Part shown: positions 5,581 through 11,780 of the stretch, one piece after another
Numbering within the stretch: the stretch's first letter is position 1
Layout: each line of letters opens with the position of its first letter
NCBI GenBank assembly: GCA_013362835.1
Contig: JABFVJ010000130.1
Location: 1-11,780, forward strand
DNA length: 11,780 nt
Source of the DNA: Nonomuraea sp.
Lineage (GTDB): Bacteria > Actinomycetota > Actinomycetes > Streptosporangiales > Streptosporangiaceae
Reading direction: 5' to 3'
Made by a program: the position numbers and the translations under genes
The notes under the pieces: generated by a model
Told to the model about the DNA's origin: nothing
Databases searched by the model: none
What the model saw: only the letters and a program-made list of their open reading frames with translations

Positions 5581-6546
5581 ATGCCGAAAACCTCAGCGCG
5601 GCTGCTGGCGCTGCTCTCGCTGCTCCAGACCCGCCGTGACTGGCCGGGAGCGCTGCTGGCCGAACGACTGAGCGTCAGCCCGCGTACCGTGCGCCGCGAC
5701 GTCGACCGCCTGCGTGAGCTCGGCTACCCCATCGCGGCCTTCAAGGGGCCCGAGGGCGGATACCGGCTCGACGCCGGGACCCGGCTGCCCCCGCTGCTGT
5801 TCGACGACGAGCAGGCGGTCGCCCTGGCCATCGCCCTCCAGACCGCCGCCACCGGCGGCGCCGCGATCCAGGACGCCGCCGCCCGCGCGCTGAACACCGT
5901 CCGGCAGGTCATGCCCGCACGGCTGCGCCACCGCGTCGACACCCTCAGGATCACCGCCGTCGAACGGCCCACTGCCCGGCCTGTACCGCAGGTCGACAAC
6001 CGTGTCCTCATGGCGCTCAGCGCCGCCGTCCACGCCTGCGAGGAGCTCCGCCTCGACTACGCGACGGGGGCGGACGACGTCCAGGCGCGCCGGGTGCAGC
6101 CCCACCACCTCCTCACCTGGGACGGCCGCTGGTACCTCCTGGCCTGGGACCTCGATCGCGAGGACTGGCGCACCTTCCGCGCCGACCGCATCACCCCGCG
6201 CACGCCCACGGGCCCCCGCTTCACCCCGCGCGAGCTGCCGGGAGGAGACGTGGCCGCGTTCGTGACCAGCAGGTTCAGGGGCGCCGACGGCACCGGCGAC
6301 TGGCCCTGCCGGGGCGAGGTGATCCTCGACCTGCCCGCCGCCACCGTGTCCCGCCACACCCGCGACGGGCTCGTCGAGGAGCTCGGCCCCGGCCGCTGCC
6401 GGCTCGTCCTGGGCTCGTGGTCATGGGCCGGCCTGGCCGCCGCGATCGGCAGGTTCGACGCCGGCATCGAAGTCGTCGGCCCGGACGAGCTGCGGGCCGC
6501 CTTCGCCCACCTGGCCCGCCGCTACGCCCAGGCCGCCGGCTCATGA
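5581..6546 (+). CDS. WYL-domain HTH transcriptional regulator (YafY/DeoR-like)
   Basis: This 321-residue regulator has an N-terminal winged helix at residues about 5-60 (RLLALLSLLQTRRDWPGALL, then LSVSPRTVRRDVDRLRELGY), the typical GPEGGYRLDAG wing, and a WYL ligand-sensing domain around 140-215 (RRVQPHHLLTWDGRWYLLAW, FRADRIT). A C-terminal extension ends in ELRAAFAHLARRYAQ, as is usual for WCX-containing family members. It probably controls the divergent VOC gene. ATG 5581 gives the usual family N-terminus. ATG 5572 (MGV added) is also in frame, and the ribosome binding site is poor for both, so leaderless or short-leader translation is possible. Its TGA overlaps the stop of the convergent TetR gene by six bases (TCATGA). 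Confidence 0.9.
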   Translation: MPKTSARLLALLSLLQTRRDWPGALLAERLSVSPRTVRRDVDRLRELGYPIAAFKGPEGGYRLDAGTRLPPLLFDDEQAVALAIALQTAATGGAAIQDAAARALNTVRQVMPARLRHRVDTLRITAVERPTARPVPQVDNRVLMALSAAVHACEELRLDYATGADDVQARRVQPHHLLTWDGRWYLLAWDLDREDWRTFRADRITPRTPTGPRFTPRELPGGDVAAFVTSRFRGADGTGDWPCRGEVILDLPAATVSRHTRDGLVEELGPGRCRLVLGSWSWAGLAAAIGRFDAGIEVVGPDELRAAFAHLARRYAQAAGS

Positions 6547-7125
6547 GGCGAGCCGCTCAAGGAGGGTACGCGCGAAGGACGCCGCCGCCTCGTCGTCGTC
6601 GCGGCCGGGGCGGTCGGCCATGTGGGCCAGGAACGCGTACTGGAAGCAGGCTCCGAGCAGCAGCCCGGCGGCGGCGGTGACGTCGGCTTCCTGCCGCAGC
6701 CGCCCGAGGTCCCGCTCGGCGCGCAGGTAGGCGGCGACGGCCTCGTTGGCCTTGTGCGGGCCGGCGCCCTGCTGCCGCAGCTCCTCCTTGTGGGCGGTGA
6801 GGGTGGCCGGGTCGGCGAACATGGAGGCGAGCATCGGGAAGCCCTCGCCGTAGAAGTCGATCGCGGCGCGGGCGACGCCGGTGAGGTTGCCCGCGAGGGT
6901 GCCCGTGCCCGCCCGGCCGTGCAGCGCCTGGATCAGCCGGGTGAATCCGGGCGAACGTTCCCGCATCACCGCCACCAGCAGGTCGGCCTTGCCGGCGAAG
7001 TGTTTGTACAGGGCCGCTTCCGTGAACCCGGCTGCCTGGGCGATCTGGCGCGTGGTCACGTTGGCGAGGCCGCGTTCGGCCATCACCTTGGCCGCCGCGT
7101 CGAGGATCACGTCCCTGGTGCCCAT
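6541..7125 (-). CDS. TetR-family transcriptional regulator
   Basis: This 194-residue TetR repressor has an N-terminal HTH at residues about 8-50 (ILDAAAKVMAERGLANVTTR, then QIAQAAGFTEAALYKHFAGK), followed by an all-helical ligand domain including AIDFYGEGFPMLASMFADPA and GLLLGACFQYAFL. The start at 7125 has GGAGG 8 nt upstream on the minus strand. It is divergent from an NAD(P)-binding reductase gene. Two inverted repeats of the TTAGTGA type occupy the shared region and are the obvious operators, so it likely represses that reductase and itself. The inducer is unknown. The gene ends inside the stop of the convergent WYL gene. Confidence 0.92.
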   Translation of the reverse strand: MGTRDVILDAAAKVMAERGLANVTTRQIAQAAGFTEAALYKHFAGKADLLVAVMRERSPGFTRLIQALHGRAGTGTLAGNLTGVARAAIDFYGEGFPMLASMFADPATLTAHKEELRQQGAGPHKANEAVAAYLRAERDLGRLRQEADVTAAAGLLLGACFQYAFLAHMADRPGRDDDEAAASFARTLLERLAS

Positions 7126-7143
7126 CTTCGTCCCTCCTTCACG

Positions 7144-7173
7144 TTGACATGGTTAGTGATCACTCACTAACCT
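7144..7173 (+). promoter_or_regulatory. Promoter of the NAD(P)-binding reductase gene
   Basis: A perfect TTGACA -35 (7144-7149) is followed after 18 nt by TAACCT (7168-7173), an acceptable actinomycete TAnnnT -10. The first TetR-type inverted repeat fills the spacer and -10, so bound repressor would block polymerase. Confidence 0.55.
7151..7172. promoter_or_regulatory. TetR operator, site 1
   Basis: GGTTAGTG (7151-7158) and CACTAACC (7165-7172) form perfect 8-bp arms around ATCACT, inside the gap between the divergent TetR and reductase genes. The size (22 bp) and position match a TetR-dimer site. Confidence 0.75.
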
Positions 7174-7180
7174 CTGCGGC

Positions 7181-7202
7181 AGTTAGCGAGCGTTTACTAA
7201 CT
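7181..7202. promoter_or_regulatory. TetR operator, site 2
   Basis: AGTTAG (7181-7186) and CTAACT (7197-7202) form 6-bp arms around 10 nt, sharing the GTTAG/CTAAC ends and 22-bp span of site 1. The dyad centres are 30 bp apart, about three helical turns, so two dimers could lie on one DNA face. Confidence 0.65.
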
Positions 7203-7215
7203 TCGAGGAGTCTAG

Positions 7216-7848
7216 ATGAAGCTGACCGTCTTCGGCGCTACCGGCGGTACCGGGCAGTGCCTCGTGGACCAGGCTCTCGCCGAGGGCCACCACGTCACCG
7301 CGGTCGTCCGCGACGTCAGCCGGCTGCCGCAGGCGGGTCACCCGCGGCTCGATCCGGTGGTCGCCGACGCGATGGACCCCGAGGCCATTTCCGCCGCCGT
7401 GACCGGCCGGGACGCCGTCGTGTCGGCCCTCGGGCCGCGTCCGGGAGGCGGCGGATCGGTGTGCGCCGACGGCGCCCGTGCGATCATCACCGCGATGCGC
7501 GCCGCCGGCTCCCGCCGCCTCGTCGTCGTCACCGCCAGCGGCCACATCGTCGACAAGGGAGACGGACCGGCCAGCCGCCTGCTGGTCAAGCCGTTGCTGC
7601 GGCGCTTCCTGCGGGAGGGGTTCGCCGACTTCGCCCGTACGGACGAGGTGGTCCGCGCCAGCGGGCTCGACTGGACGATCATGCGCCCGCCCCGGCTCAC
7701 CGACGGCGCACGCCGGTCGTACCGCACCTCGATCGACCTCAACGTGCGGGGCGGCATCACGATCGCCCGCGCCGACCTGGCGCACGCCGTCCTCGCCACC
7801 CTGGCGGACCCGGCCACGGTCGGCCACAGCGTCTCGCTGGGCTACTGA
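7216..7848 (+). CDS. NAD(P)-binding reductase-like protein (flavin reductase/BLVRB-type atypical SDR)
   Basis: This 210-residue single-domain Rossmann protein has a cofactor loop at residues 5-13 (VFGATGGTG), followed by DAVVSALGPRPGG in the fourth-strand region. RRLVVVTASGHI carries the Ser position, and GLDWTIMRPPRLTDG is the conserved segment of the NAD(P)H-binding (NmrA/BLVRB-like) group. Such proteins reduce flavins or quinones or act as redox sensors. ATG 7216 follows GAGGAG (7205-7210) at 5 nt. The gene is divergent from a TetR regulator and has a TTGACA promoter covered by that regulator's presumed operators, so induction by a TetR ligand is likely. The HD-domain gene follows after 59 nt. 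Confidence 0.88.
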   Translation: MKLTVFGATGGTGQCLVDQALAEGHHVTAVVRDVSRLPQAGHPRLDPVVADAMDPEAISAAVTGRDAVVSALGPRPGGGGSVCADGARAIITAMRAAGSRRLVVVTASGHIVDKGDGPASRLLVKPLLRRFLREGFADFARTDEVVRASGLDWTIMRPPRLTDGARRSYRTSIDLNVRGGITIARADLAHAVLATLADPATVGHSVSLGY

Positions 7849-7859
7849 CCGCGACACGC

Positions 7860-7876
7860 GCCCCAGGTCACGGGGC
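7860..7876 (+). terminator. Small hairpin between reductase and HD genes (weak)
   Basis: GCCCC (7860-7864) pairs with GGGGC (7872-7876) across a 7-nt loop, 11 nt after the reductase stop. No T-run follows. It may be an attenuator or chance in GC-rich DNA. Confidence 0.2.
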
Positions 7877-7907
7877 CGAGGCGAGGTGCGTACGGGAGAC
7901 TGGGCCC

Positions 7908-8498
7908 ATGTTCCCGGAGTCTCCCGCTGCCGCGGCGGCACTGTCGGTGGCCAGGCGTTTCTACCCGCCCGCGCTGCTCAACCACTGCGTCCGGTCCTAC
8001 CTGTGGGGAACGATGTACGGCGAGGCGCACAACGTCGAGTACGACGACGAGCTGTACTACGTCTCGGCGCTGCTCCACGACATCGGGCTGACGGAGGCGT
8101 TCGACAGCCACACCGTGCCGTTCGAGGAGGCGGGAGGCCAGCTGGCCTGGATCTTCGCCACGGCGGCCGGCTGGCCGGCGGAGCGGGCCGCCAGAGCGGA
8201 GAAGGTCATCACGCTGCACATGCGCGACGACGTGCCGGCGACCAACGACCCCGAGGCACACCTGCTGCAGGTCGCCACCAGCTGGGAGATCGTGGGGCGG
8301 CATGCCGAGGAGTTCTGGGCGGACGCGCGCGCGGAGATGCTCGCCCGTTATCCCCGGCTGGGATTCGGCCGCGACTTCCTGGCGGCCTTCGAGGACCAGG
8401 CGAGGCGCAAGCCGGGCAGCGCCGCCGCCCGCTCGGTCTGCAACGACCTCGCCACGCGGATCGCCGCCAACCCCCTCGAAGCCCCTTCGCCCTCCTGA
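7908..8498 (+). CDS. HD-domain protein (cyanamide hydratase-like phosphohydrolase fold)
   Basis: This 196-residue HD-superfamily protein carries the metal ligands in order: His26 (LLNHCVRSYLWG), the HD pair at residues 57-58 (YYVSALLHDIGLTEAF), and later His104 (VITLHMRDDVP). The arrangement NHxxRSYLW...LLHDIGL is that of the cyanamide hydratase-like subgroup of HD proteins, but the substrate here is unknown and a nucleotide or nitrile-type substrate cannot be told apart from sequence. ATG 7908 is chosen because the family motif begins soon after and GGGAG lies at 7894-7898. Longer in-frame extension would cross the upstream reductase gene. It may be co-transcribed with that gene. It converges on the MBL gene with a 9-nt gap. 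Confidence 0.86.
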   Translation: MFPESPAAAAALSVARRFYPPALLNHCVRSYLWGTMYGEAHNVEYDDELYYVSALLHDIGLTEAFDSHTVPFEEAGGQLAWIFATAAGWPAERAARAEKVITLHMRDDVPATNDPEAHLLQVATSWEIVGRHAEEFWADARAEMLARYPRLGFGRDFLAAFEDQARRKPGSAAARSVCNDLATRIAANPLEAPSPS

Positions 8499-8512
8499 GC
8501 GGGCCGGTCAGG
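8494..8512. terminator. Inverted repeat spanning two convergent stop codons
   Basis: CCTGA (8494-8498) and TCAGG (8508-8512) flank GCGGGCCGG and include both TGA stops. It is the same arm pair as at 5037-5051. Bidirectional termination is possible, though the stem is only 5 bp. Confidence 0.3.
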
Positions 8513-9380
8513 CGACGGGAAGCCAGGTGAAGCGCCCGTCGGGGCGGCGCTCGGCGCGGCCGAAGACCACGTCGGCGAAGTGGTTGCCGTAGCCGATCGT
8601 GCCGGGGCGGCTCAGCTCCTCGACCAGGCGGCGGCGGTGCACGGCGGACTCGGCGGGGTCGTGGTCGATGCCGCAGGACCATTCGGGGTGGGTGACCTGG
8701 ACCGCCGAGTGCAGGGCGTCGCCGAACGCGATGAGCCGCCGGCCGCCGCCGGTGATCGTGTAGGTGGTGTGGCCGTACGTGTGCCCGGCCGCGTACGAGG
8801 CCCGGACCCCGGGGAAGATCTCCTCGCCGTCCTCGACCGTACGGACGCGGGGGGCGAAGACGGCCAGGCGGTCGTCGGCGGCGAGGTCACGCCGTTCCCA
8901 CTCGGGCGCGGCGACGTAGTGGGCGGCGTGCGCGAACGGCGGCGCGCCGGTTCCCGGTTCGGAGCTCCAGGCCCAGCCCAGGTGGTCGCTGTGCAGATGG
9001 GTGATGGCGACGGCCTCGATCTGGCGGGGTTCGCGGCCCAGCCGCCGCAGCTCGCCCGGCAGGTCGCCGCCGTGGAGCCTGCCGAGCAGCGGGTTGGCGG
9101 GGTCGTCGGGGTGGGACTCGGGGCCGAATCCGGTGTCGATGAGCAGCGCCCGCTCGCCGTGTTCGACCAGCAGCCCGCCGATGCCCGCGACGAGGAAGCC
9201 GTCGTCGTCGAGGTGCTCGGGGTGCCGTGCCCAGTCGTCGGCCGTGGCCGCGGGCAGCCAGCCGCGCGGCTTGAGCCGGACCAGCCCGTCGGGGACGTAG
9301 GTGACAGTGAGGTCGCCCAGGTCGAGCGAGCGGACGCGCGGCGCGCTGCTCAGCCGTGCCAGGTCGAGAACCGTGGTCAT
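8508..9380 (-). CDS. MBL-fold metallo-hydrolase
   Basis: This 290-residue metallo-beta-lactamase-fold hydrolase shows LLIDTGFGPESH at about 79-90 and the metal motif HLHSDH at 128-133. The later ligands are His200 or His204 (AGHTYGH), Asp221 (AFGDALH) and probably His267 (GYGNHFAD). The spacing fits lactonase- or AttM-like MBL members with a WLPAA N-terminal region, but the substrate cannot be assigned. The start at 9380 (MTTVLDLARL) is preferred. An upstream extension to 9464 would cross the AT-rich promoter region and adds an unlikely Cys/Ala/His-rich segment. The ribosome binding site is a modest GAGGCAGG. It is divergent from a MarR gene, which likely controls it. Confidence 0.9.
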   Translation of the reverse strand: MTTVLDLARLSSAPRVRSLDLGDLTVTYVPDGLVRLKPRGWLPAATADDWARHPEHLDDDGFLVAGIGGLLVEHGERALLIDTGFGPESHPDDPANPLLGRLHGGDLPGELRRLGREPRQIEAVAITHLHSDHLGWAWSSEPGTGAPPFAHAAHYVAAPEWERRDLAADDRLAVFAPRVRTVEDGEEIFPGVRASYAAGHTYGHTTYTITGGGRRLIAFGDALHSAVQVTHPEWSCGIDHDPAESAVHRRRLVEELSRPGTIGYGNHFADVVFGRAERRPDGRFTWLPVA

Positions 9381-9430
9381 GATGCCTGCCTCATGGTCGG
9401 AATGATGCCGCCGGGCGGCGGCACAGCAGG

Positions 9431-9480
9431 ACATTACAACTAGAACGATTCTAATTGCAATCATTCAAGCTGTAGTAGAC
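9431..9480. promoter_or_regulatory. AT-rich MBL/marR divergent regulatory region with inverted repeat
   Basis: GC is 17 of 50 here, against about 70% around it. TAGAA-CGA-TTCTA (9441-9453) is a perfect dyad, extendable to 8-bp arms AACTAGAA/TTCTAATT (9438-9445, 9449-9456) with one mismatch. This is a typical MarR-dimer site. TAGACT (9476-9481) could be the marR -10, placing transcription near the ATG itself. Confidence 0.6.
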
Positions 9481-9487
9481 TTCCGCC

Positions 9488-9913
9488 ATGACCGACGCGC
9501 GCGAGACCAGGGCACAGGCCGACCGGCAGCTGTGCGGGCTGGTCAACGGCCTGGCCAAGCAGATCGAGGCGCACCTGCGGTCCCGCGCGGCCACCCTCGG
9601 CCTGACCGCCTCCCAGGGCGCCGCGCTGCGCGAGCTGACCCACCCCATGACCCTGCGCGATCTCGCCGACCGCATGGCCTGCGAGCCGTCCAACGCCACC
9701 TTCGTCGCCGACCGCCTGGAGGAGCAGGGCTACCTCGAACGGCGCCCCCACCCGGTCAGCCGCCGCTCCAAGCAGCTCGTCCTGACCGACAAGGGCGCCG
9801 AGCTGCGCGAACGCCTCCTCACCCTGCTCTCCGACGACTCCCCCCTGGCCCCGCTCTCCCCCGAGGACCAGGACCTCCTCCAAAGCCTCCTCACCCGGGC
9901 CGTCATCCGCTGA
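9488..9913 (+). CDS. MarR-family transcriptional regulator
   Basis: This 141-residue MarR regulator has helical N-terminal dimerisation residues (CGLVNGLAKQIEAHLRSRA) and a winged HTH at about 38-100 (GLTASQGAALRELTHPMTLR, LADRMACEPSNATFVADRLE), with the wing YLERRPHPVSRRSKQLVLTD. A C-terminal helix completes the fold (DLLQSLLTRAV). The DxRxR-like wing is present as PVSRRSK. No ribosome binding site precedes ATG 9488, and a possible -10 (9476-9481) lies about 7 nt upstream, so the mRNA may be leaderless. It is divergent from the MBL hydrolase across an AT-rich dyad, and autoregulation plus control of that gene is likely. The RibD-C gene follows after 71 nt. Confidence 0.92.
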   Translation: MTDARETRAQADRQLCGLVNGLAKQIEAHLRSRAATLGLTASQGAALRELTHPMTLRDLADRMACEPSNATFVADRLEEQGYLERRPHPVSRRSKQLVLTDKGAELRERLLTLLSDDSPLAPLSPEDQDLLQSLLTRAVIR

Positions 9914-9984
9914 CCGGAGTGTCGATTCCGGCCTCCCCCGATCGACGCGTCGGAGAAGGAACGAACGAGCATCAGGGAGACGAG

Positions 9985-10557
9985 ATGAGCACCGTGGTCA
10001 TGCACAACGTCGTGTCGGTGGACGGCTTCATCGCCGACGGCGACGACGAGGTCGGCCCCCTGTTCGACTGGTACTTCAACGGCGACGTCCCGCTCGGCAA
10101 GGTGGGGAAGGTGTCGCGGGTCTCGGCCGACTACGTCCGGCCGATCTGGGCGGGCGTCGGGGCGACGGTGATCGGGCGGCGCCTGTTCGACCTCACCAAC
10201 GGCTGGGAGGGGTCGCCGCCCGCCGGCGAGCACGTGGTCGTGGTGTCCCACCGGCCCAAGCCCGAAGGGTGGCACCCCGAGGCGTCGTACCACTTCGTCG
10301 ACGACGTGGCGCGGGCGGTCGCCAAGGCCAGGGAGCTCGCCGGCGACCGCGTCGTCGCGGTGGCCGCGGGCGAGGTCGGCGGGCAGGCGTTCGCCCTCGG
10401 CCTGGTGGACGAGGTGGCGATGGACGTCGTGCCCGTCGTGTTCGGCTCGGGCAGGCGCTACTTCGGCTCGGTCGACGCCCAGCACCTGCTCGAAGACCCG
10501 CACGTGGTGATCAGCGGCGACCGCGTGCTGCACCTGGCGTACCGGGTGCGCCGCTAG
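9985..10557 (+). CDS. RibD C-terminal / dihydrofolate-reductase-like protein
   Basis: This 190-residue protein of the RibD-C/DHFR-like fold has the hallmark start VMHNVVSVDGFIADGDDEVG, then VGATVIGRRLFDLTNGWEG, HVVVVSHRPKP, VAVAAGEVGGQAFALGLVDE (cofactor loop), and VVPVVFGSGRRYFGSV. Members are NADPH-binding reductases of unknown substrate in actinomycetes and are not the housekeeping DHFR. ATG 9985 is supported by AGGGA at 9974-9978. It lies 71 nt after marR and could be its target or part of the same transcript. Its TAG stop overlaps that of the convergent alpha/beta-hydrolase in the palindrome CTAG. Confidence 0.9.
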   Translation: MSTVVMHNVVSVDGFIADGDDEVGPLFDWYFNGDVPLGKVGKVSRVSADYVRPIWAGVGATVIGRRLFDLTNGWEGSPPAGEHVVVVSHRPKPEGWHPEASYHFVDDVARAVAKARELAGDRVVAVAAGEVGGQAFALGLVDEVAMDVVPVVFGSGRRYFGSVDAQHLLEDPHVVISGDRVLHLAYRVRR

Positions 10558-10576
10558 CGTGAGCCTCCGGCGGCGC
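10548..10576. terminator. Hairpin over the convergent CTAG stops
   Basis: GCGCCGC (10548-10554) pairs with GCGGCGC (10570-10576) around a 15-nt loop. The overlapping stop codons (10554-10557) lie at the stem-loop boundary, which is suitable for bidirectional termination. There is no T-run. Confidence 0.4.
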
Positions 10577-11240
10577 CGGCCAGGATCCGGGCGAGCTCGT
10601 CCGGCCTGGTGAACATGGGCCAATGGCCCGAGTCGATGTCCACGTACTCCAGGCGCCGGGCCTTGGCCAGCTCGGGCACGTCACCGGCGCCGATCCACTC
10701 CCGCGCCTGGTCGGGGGTGAACTCCGGGCACACGACGACGACCGGCACGTCGAAGCGCCGCTCGTCCCGCAGCCGCACCACCCCCTTGGCCACCCCCTCG
10801 GGGACGGGGATCGCGGCCGCCGTGAAGCGCCGCCTGGCCTCCTCGTCGAGGTCGGCGGAGTCGGGCCCCTCGAACGGCCCCCAGCCGGGGAAGGGCATGA
10901 CCCCGCCCTCGTACGCGAAGAAGTCGGCGTACGCCGCCCCGTCCGAGCCAGGGAAGCCGCCGATCAGGGCGACCTCGGCGACCTGCTCCGGACGCGCGTC
11001 GGCGGCCAGCCAGGCCAGCGTGCAGGCGGCCGAATGGCCGACGACCATGGGTCGGTCGGCCGCGTCGACGGCGGCGAGCACCGCCGCGACCTGGTCGTCG
11101 AGCGTGGCCGAGGTGGATCCGTCGCCCTGGCCCGGCAGGGTGAGCGCCACGGGACGGTGGCCGAGCGCCTCCAGCGCGGGCACGACCTCCTTCCAGGCGG
11201 ATCCGTCGAGCCACAGGCCGGCGATGAGCAGGATGTCCAT
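10554..11240 (-). CDS. Alpha/beta-hydrolase
   Basis: This 228-residue alpha/beta-hydrolase without a lid-sized insertion starts MDILLIAGLWLDGSAWKEVV and has the oxyanion-region GLW. The nucleophile elbow is GHSAA with Ser70, and a C-terminal SGHWPMF supplies catalytic His206. An acid residue is expected in the PVVVVCPEFTPDQ loop. An esterase or lactonase-type role is likely, but the substrate is unknown. The start at 11240 is the only Met that gives the family N-terminus. The frame continues open upstream through the DinB gene, but that extension is a shadow. The ribosome binding site lies in the end of the DinB-like gene (GAGAAGGAC), whose stop is 2 nt upstream, so the two are translationally coupled. 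It converges on the RibD-C gene. Confidence 0.9.
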   Translation of the reverse strand: MDILLIAGLWLDGSAWKEVVPALEALGHRPVALTLPGQGDGSTSATLDDQVAAVLAAVDAADRPMVVGHSAACTLAWLAADARPEQVAEVALIGGFPGSDGAAYADFFAYEGGVMPFPGWGPFEGPDSADLDEEARRRFTAAAIPVPEGVAKGVVRLRDERRFDVPVVVVCPEFTPDQAREWIGAGDVPELAKARRLEYVDIDSGHWPMFTRPDELARILAGAAGGSR

Positions 11241-11242
11241 GG

Positions 11243-11773
11243 TCAGTCCTTCTCCAGGGCGGTCAGGTCGCGTTCGGCGTAGAGCCGGTGTTCCCATTCC
11301 TCGCGCAGGACGATGTGGAGGCATTCCTTCAACGGGAAGTCCTCCAGCTGGGGCCAGCCGGGTTCGGTGCGGGTCACGCGTGAGCCGAGCCGTTCGTCGG
11401 TGAGGGACGCCACGACCTCGCCGACCATCGCCTGGCGCCGGCGGCGGACCGTGAGCACCTCCTCCAGCGAGGGGCGCAGGTCGCGGTCCCCCGGGATGTC
11501 GTCCCATCGGGGCGCCTCGTCCCAGGGCAGGTCCAGCGGATGCCAGGGCGAGGCGTCGCCGAGGATCATCCGGCCCACCCAGGCTGCCGAGGCGAAGTTG
11601 AGGTGGCGAAGGGTCTGGATGAAGGACCACTCGTCGTCGATCTCGCGGTGCAGCGCCGCCTCGGGGAACGTCCTCGCGCGCGCGAGGGTGCCCGCCCACA
11701 GCCGTTCCAGGACGGCCCACGCCTCGCGGAAGCCGTCGGCGTGCTCGGGGCGCATCTTCGCGCGTTCGGGCAT
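11243..11773 (-). CDS. DinB-like (DinB_2) four-helix protein, start uncertain
   Basis: This 176-residue protein of the DinB/YfiT-like superfamily has WAVLERLWAGTLARARTFPE, then WSFIQTLRHLNFASAAWVGR followed by MILGD, a helix with SLTDERLGSRVTR, and the terminal LREEWEHRLYAERDL. The His residues of RHLNFA and WEHRLYAERD are the expected metal ligands. Related actinomycete proteins may act in thiol (for example mycothiol) transfer, which is inference here. The start at 11773 is 7 nt from the window edge, so its ribosome binding site is not visible. Met7 (11755) is an alternative, and an even earlier start outside the window cannot be excluded. It is the first gene of a two-gene operon with the alpha/beta-hydrolase (2-nt gap). 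Confidence 0.85.
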   Translation of the reverse strand: MPERAKMRPEHADGFREAWAVLERLWAGTLARARTFPEAALHREIDDEWSFIQTLRHLNFASAAWVGRMILGDASPWHPLDLPWDEAPRWDDIPGDRDLRPSLEEVLTVRRRRQAMVGEVVASLTDERLGSRVTRTEPGWPQLEDFPLKECLHIVLREEWEHRLYAERDLTALEKD

Positions 11774-11780
11774 GCGGCGG

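Noticed and set aside
7149..7907. Open frame running from the TetR operator into the HD gene
   Set aside because: It overlaps the reductase gene in another frame with an Arg/Pro-rich translation. Only the part from ATG 7908 has HD-family sequence.
9381..9464. Longer start for the MBL hydrolase
   Set aside because: The extension would translate the AT-rich operator region and give an unlikely hydrophobic then Cys/Ala/His-rich segment; MTTVL at 9380 fits the family.
11241..11720. Longer start for the alpha/beta-hydrolase
   Set aside because: It lies entirely over the DinB-like gene in another frame and is Arg/Pro/Gly-rich; the fold begins at MDILLIAG.

Overview
The window is high-GC, densely packed coding DNA with GC-rich third codon positions. 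GAGG/AAGGAG-type ribosome binding sites and the family mix (SigG/SigX5-type sigma factor, WYL, TetR and MarR regulators, VOC, DinB_2 and RibD-C proteins) point to an actinomycete chromosome, perhaps Streptosporangiales-like. The genus is inference. I see no tRNA, rRNA, CRISPR array, transposase or phage gene.

Left part (1 to about 3650, all on the + strand): a short-chain dehydrogenase (SDR) gene broken by an internal deletion; a second, intact SDR whose catalytic Tyr/Lys positions are replaced; a conserved protein of unknown function; a short damaged gene remnant; an ECF sigma factor with a C-terminal SnoaL-like domain; and a small frameshifted gene that resembles sigma region 2 alone. Three of six reading frames here are disrupted, while none is in the remaining 8 kb. 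Base composition is also uneven here (53% GC in 3421-3480, against 73% in 6601-6660, counted by hand).

Middle (3777-5041): a two-gene unit of a carboxymuconolactone-decarboxylase-fold protein without the CxxC cysteines and an NmrA-like NAD(P)-binding protein. A sigma factor with a SnoaL tail beside CMD, oxidoreductase and epimerase-type genes resembles the known neighbourhood of ECF41-type sigma factors, although this sigma looks more like SigG/SigX5.

Right part (5047-11773): a run of small stress or detoxification modules. They are VOC protein / WYL regulator (divergent), TetR regulator / NAD(P)-binding reductase (divergent, with two clear inverted repeats at the promoter), an HD-domain hydrolase, MBL-fold hydrolase / MarR regulator (divergent, with an AT-rich operator region), a RibD-C (dihydrofolate-reductase-like) protein, and an alpha/beta hydrolase plus DinB-like protein operon on the minus strand. 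Convergent genes are packed extremely tightly: two stop-codon pairs overlap (TCATGA and CTAG) and two are separated by 5 and 9 nt within short inverted repeats.

I found no clearly new multi-gene system. The best candidates for a second look are the sigma factor with its sigma-2-only mini-paralogue and cysteine-less CMD neighbour, and the cluster of damaged genes around it.
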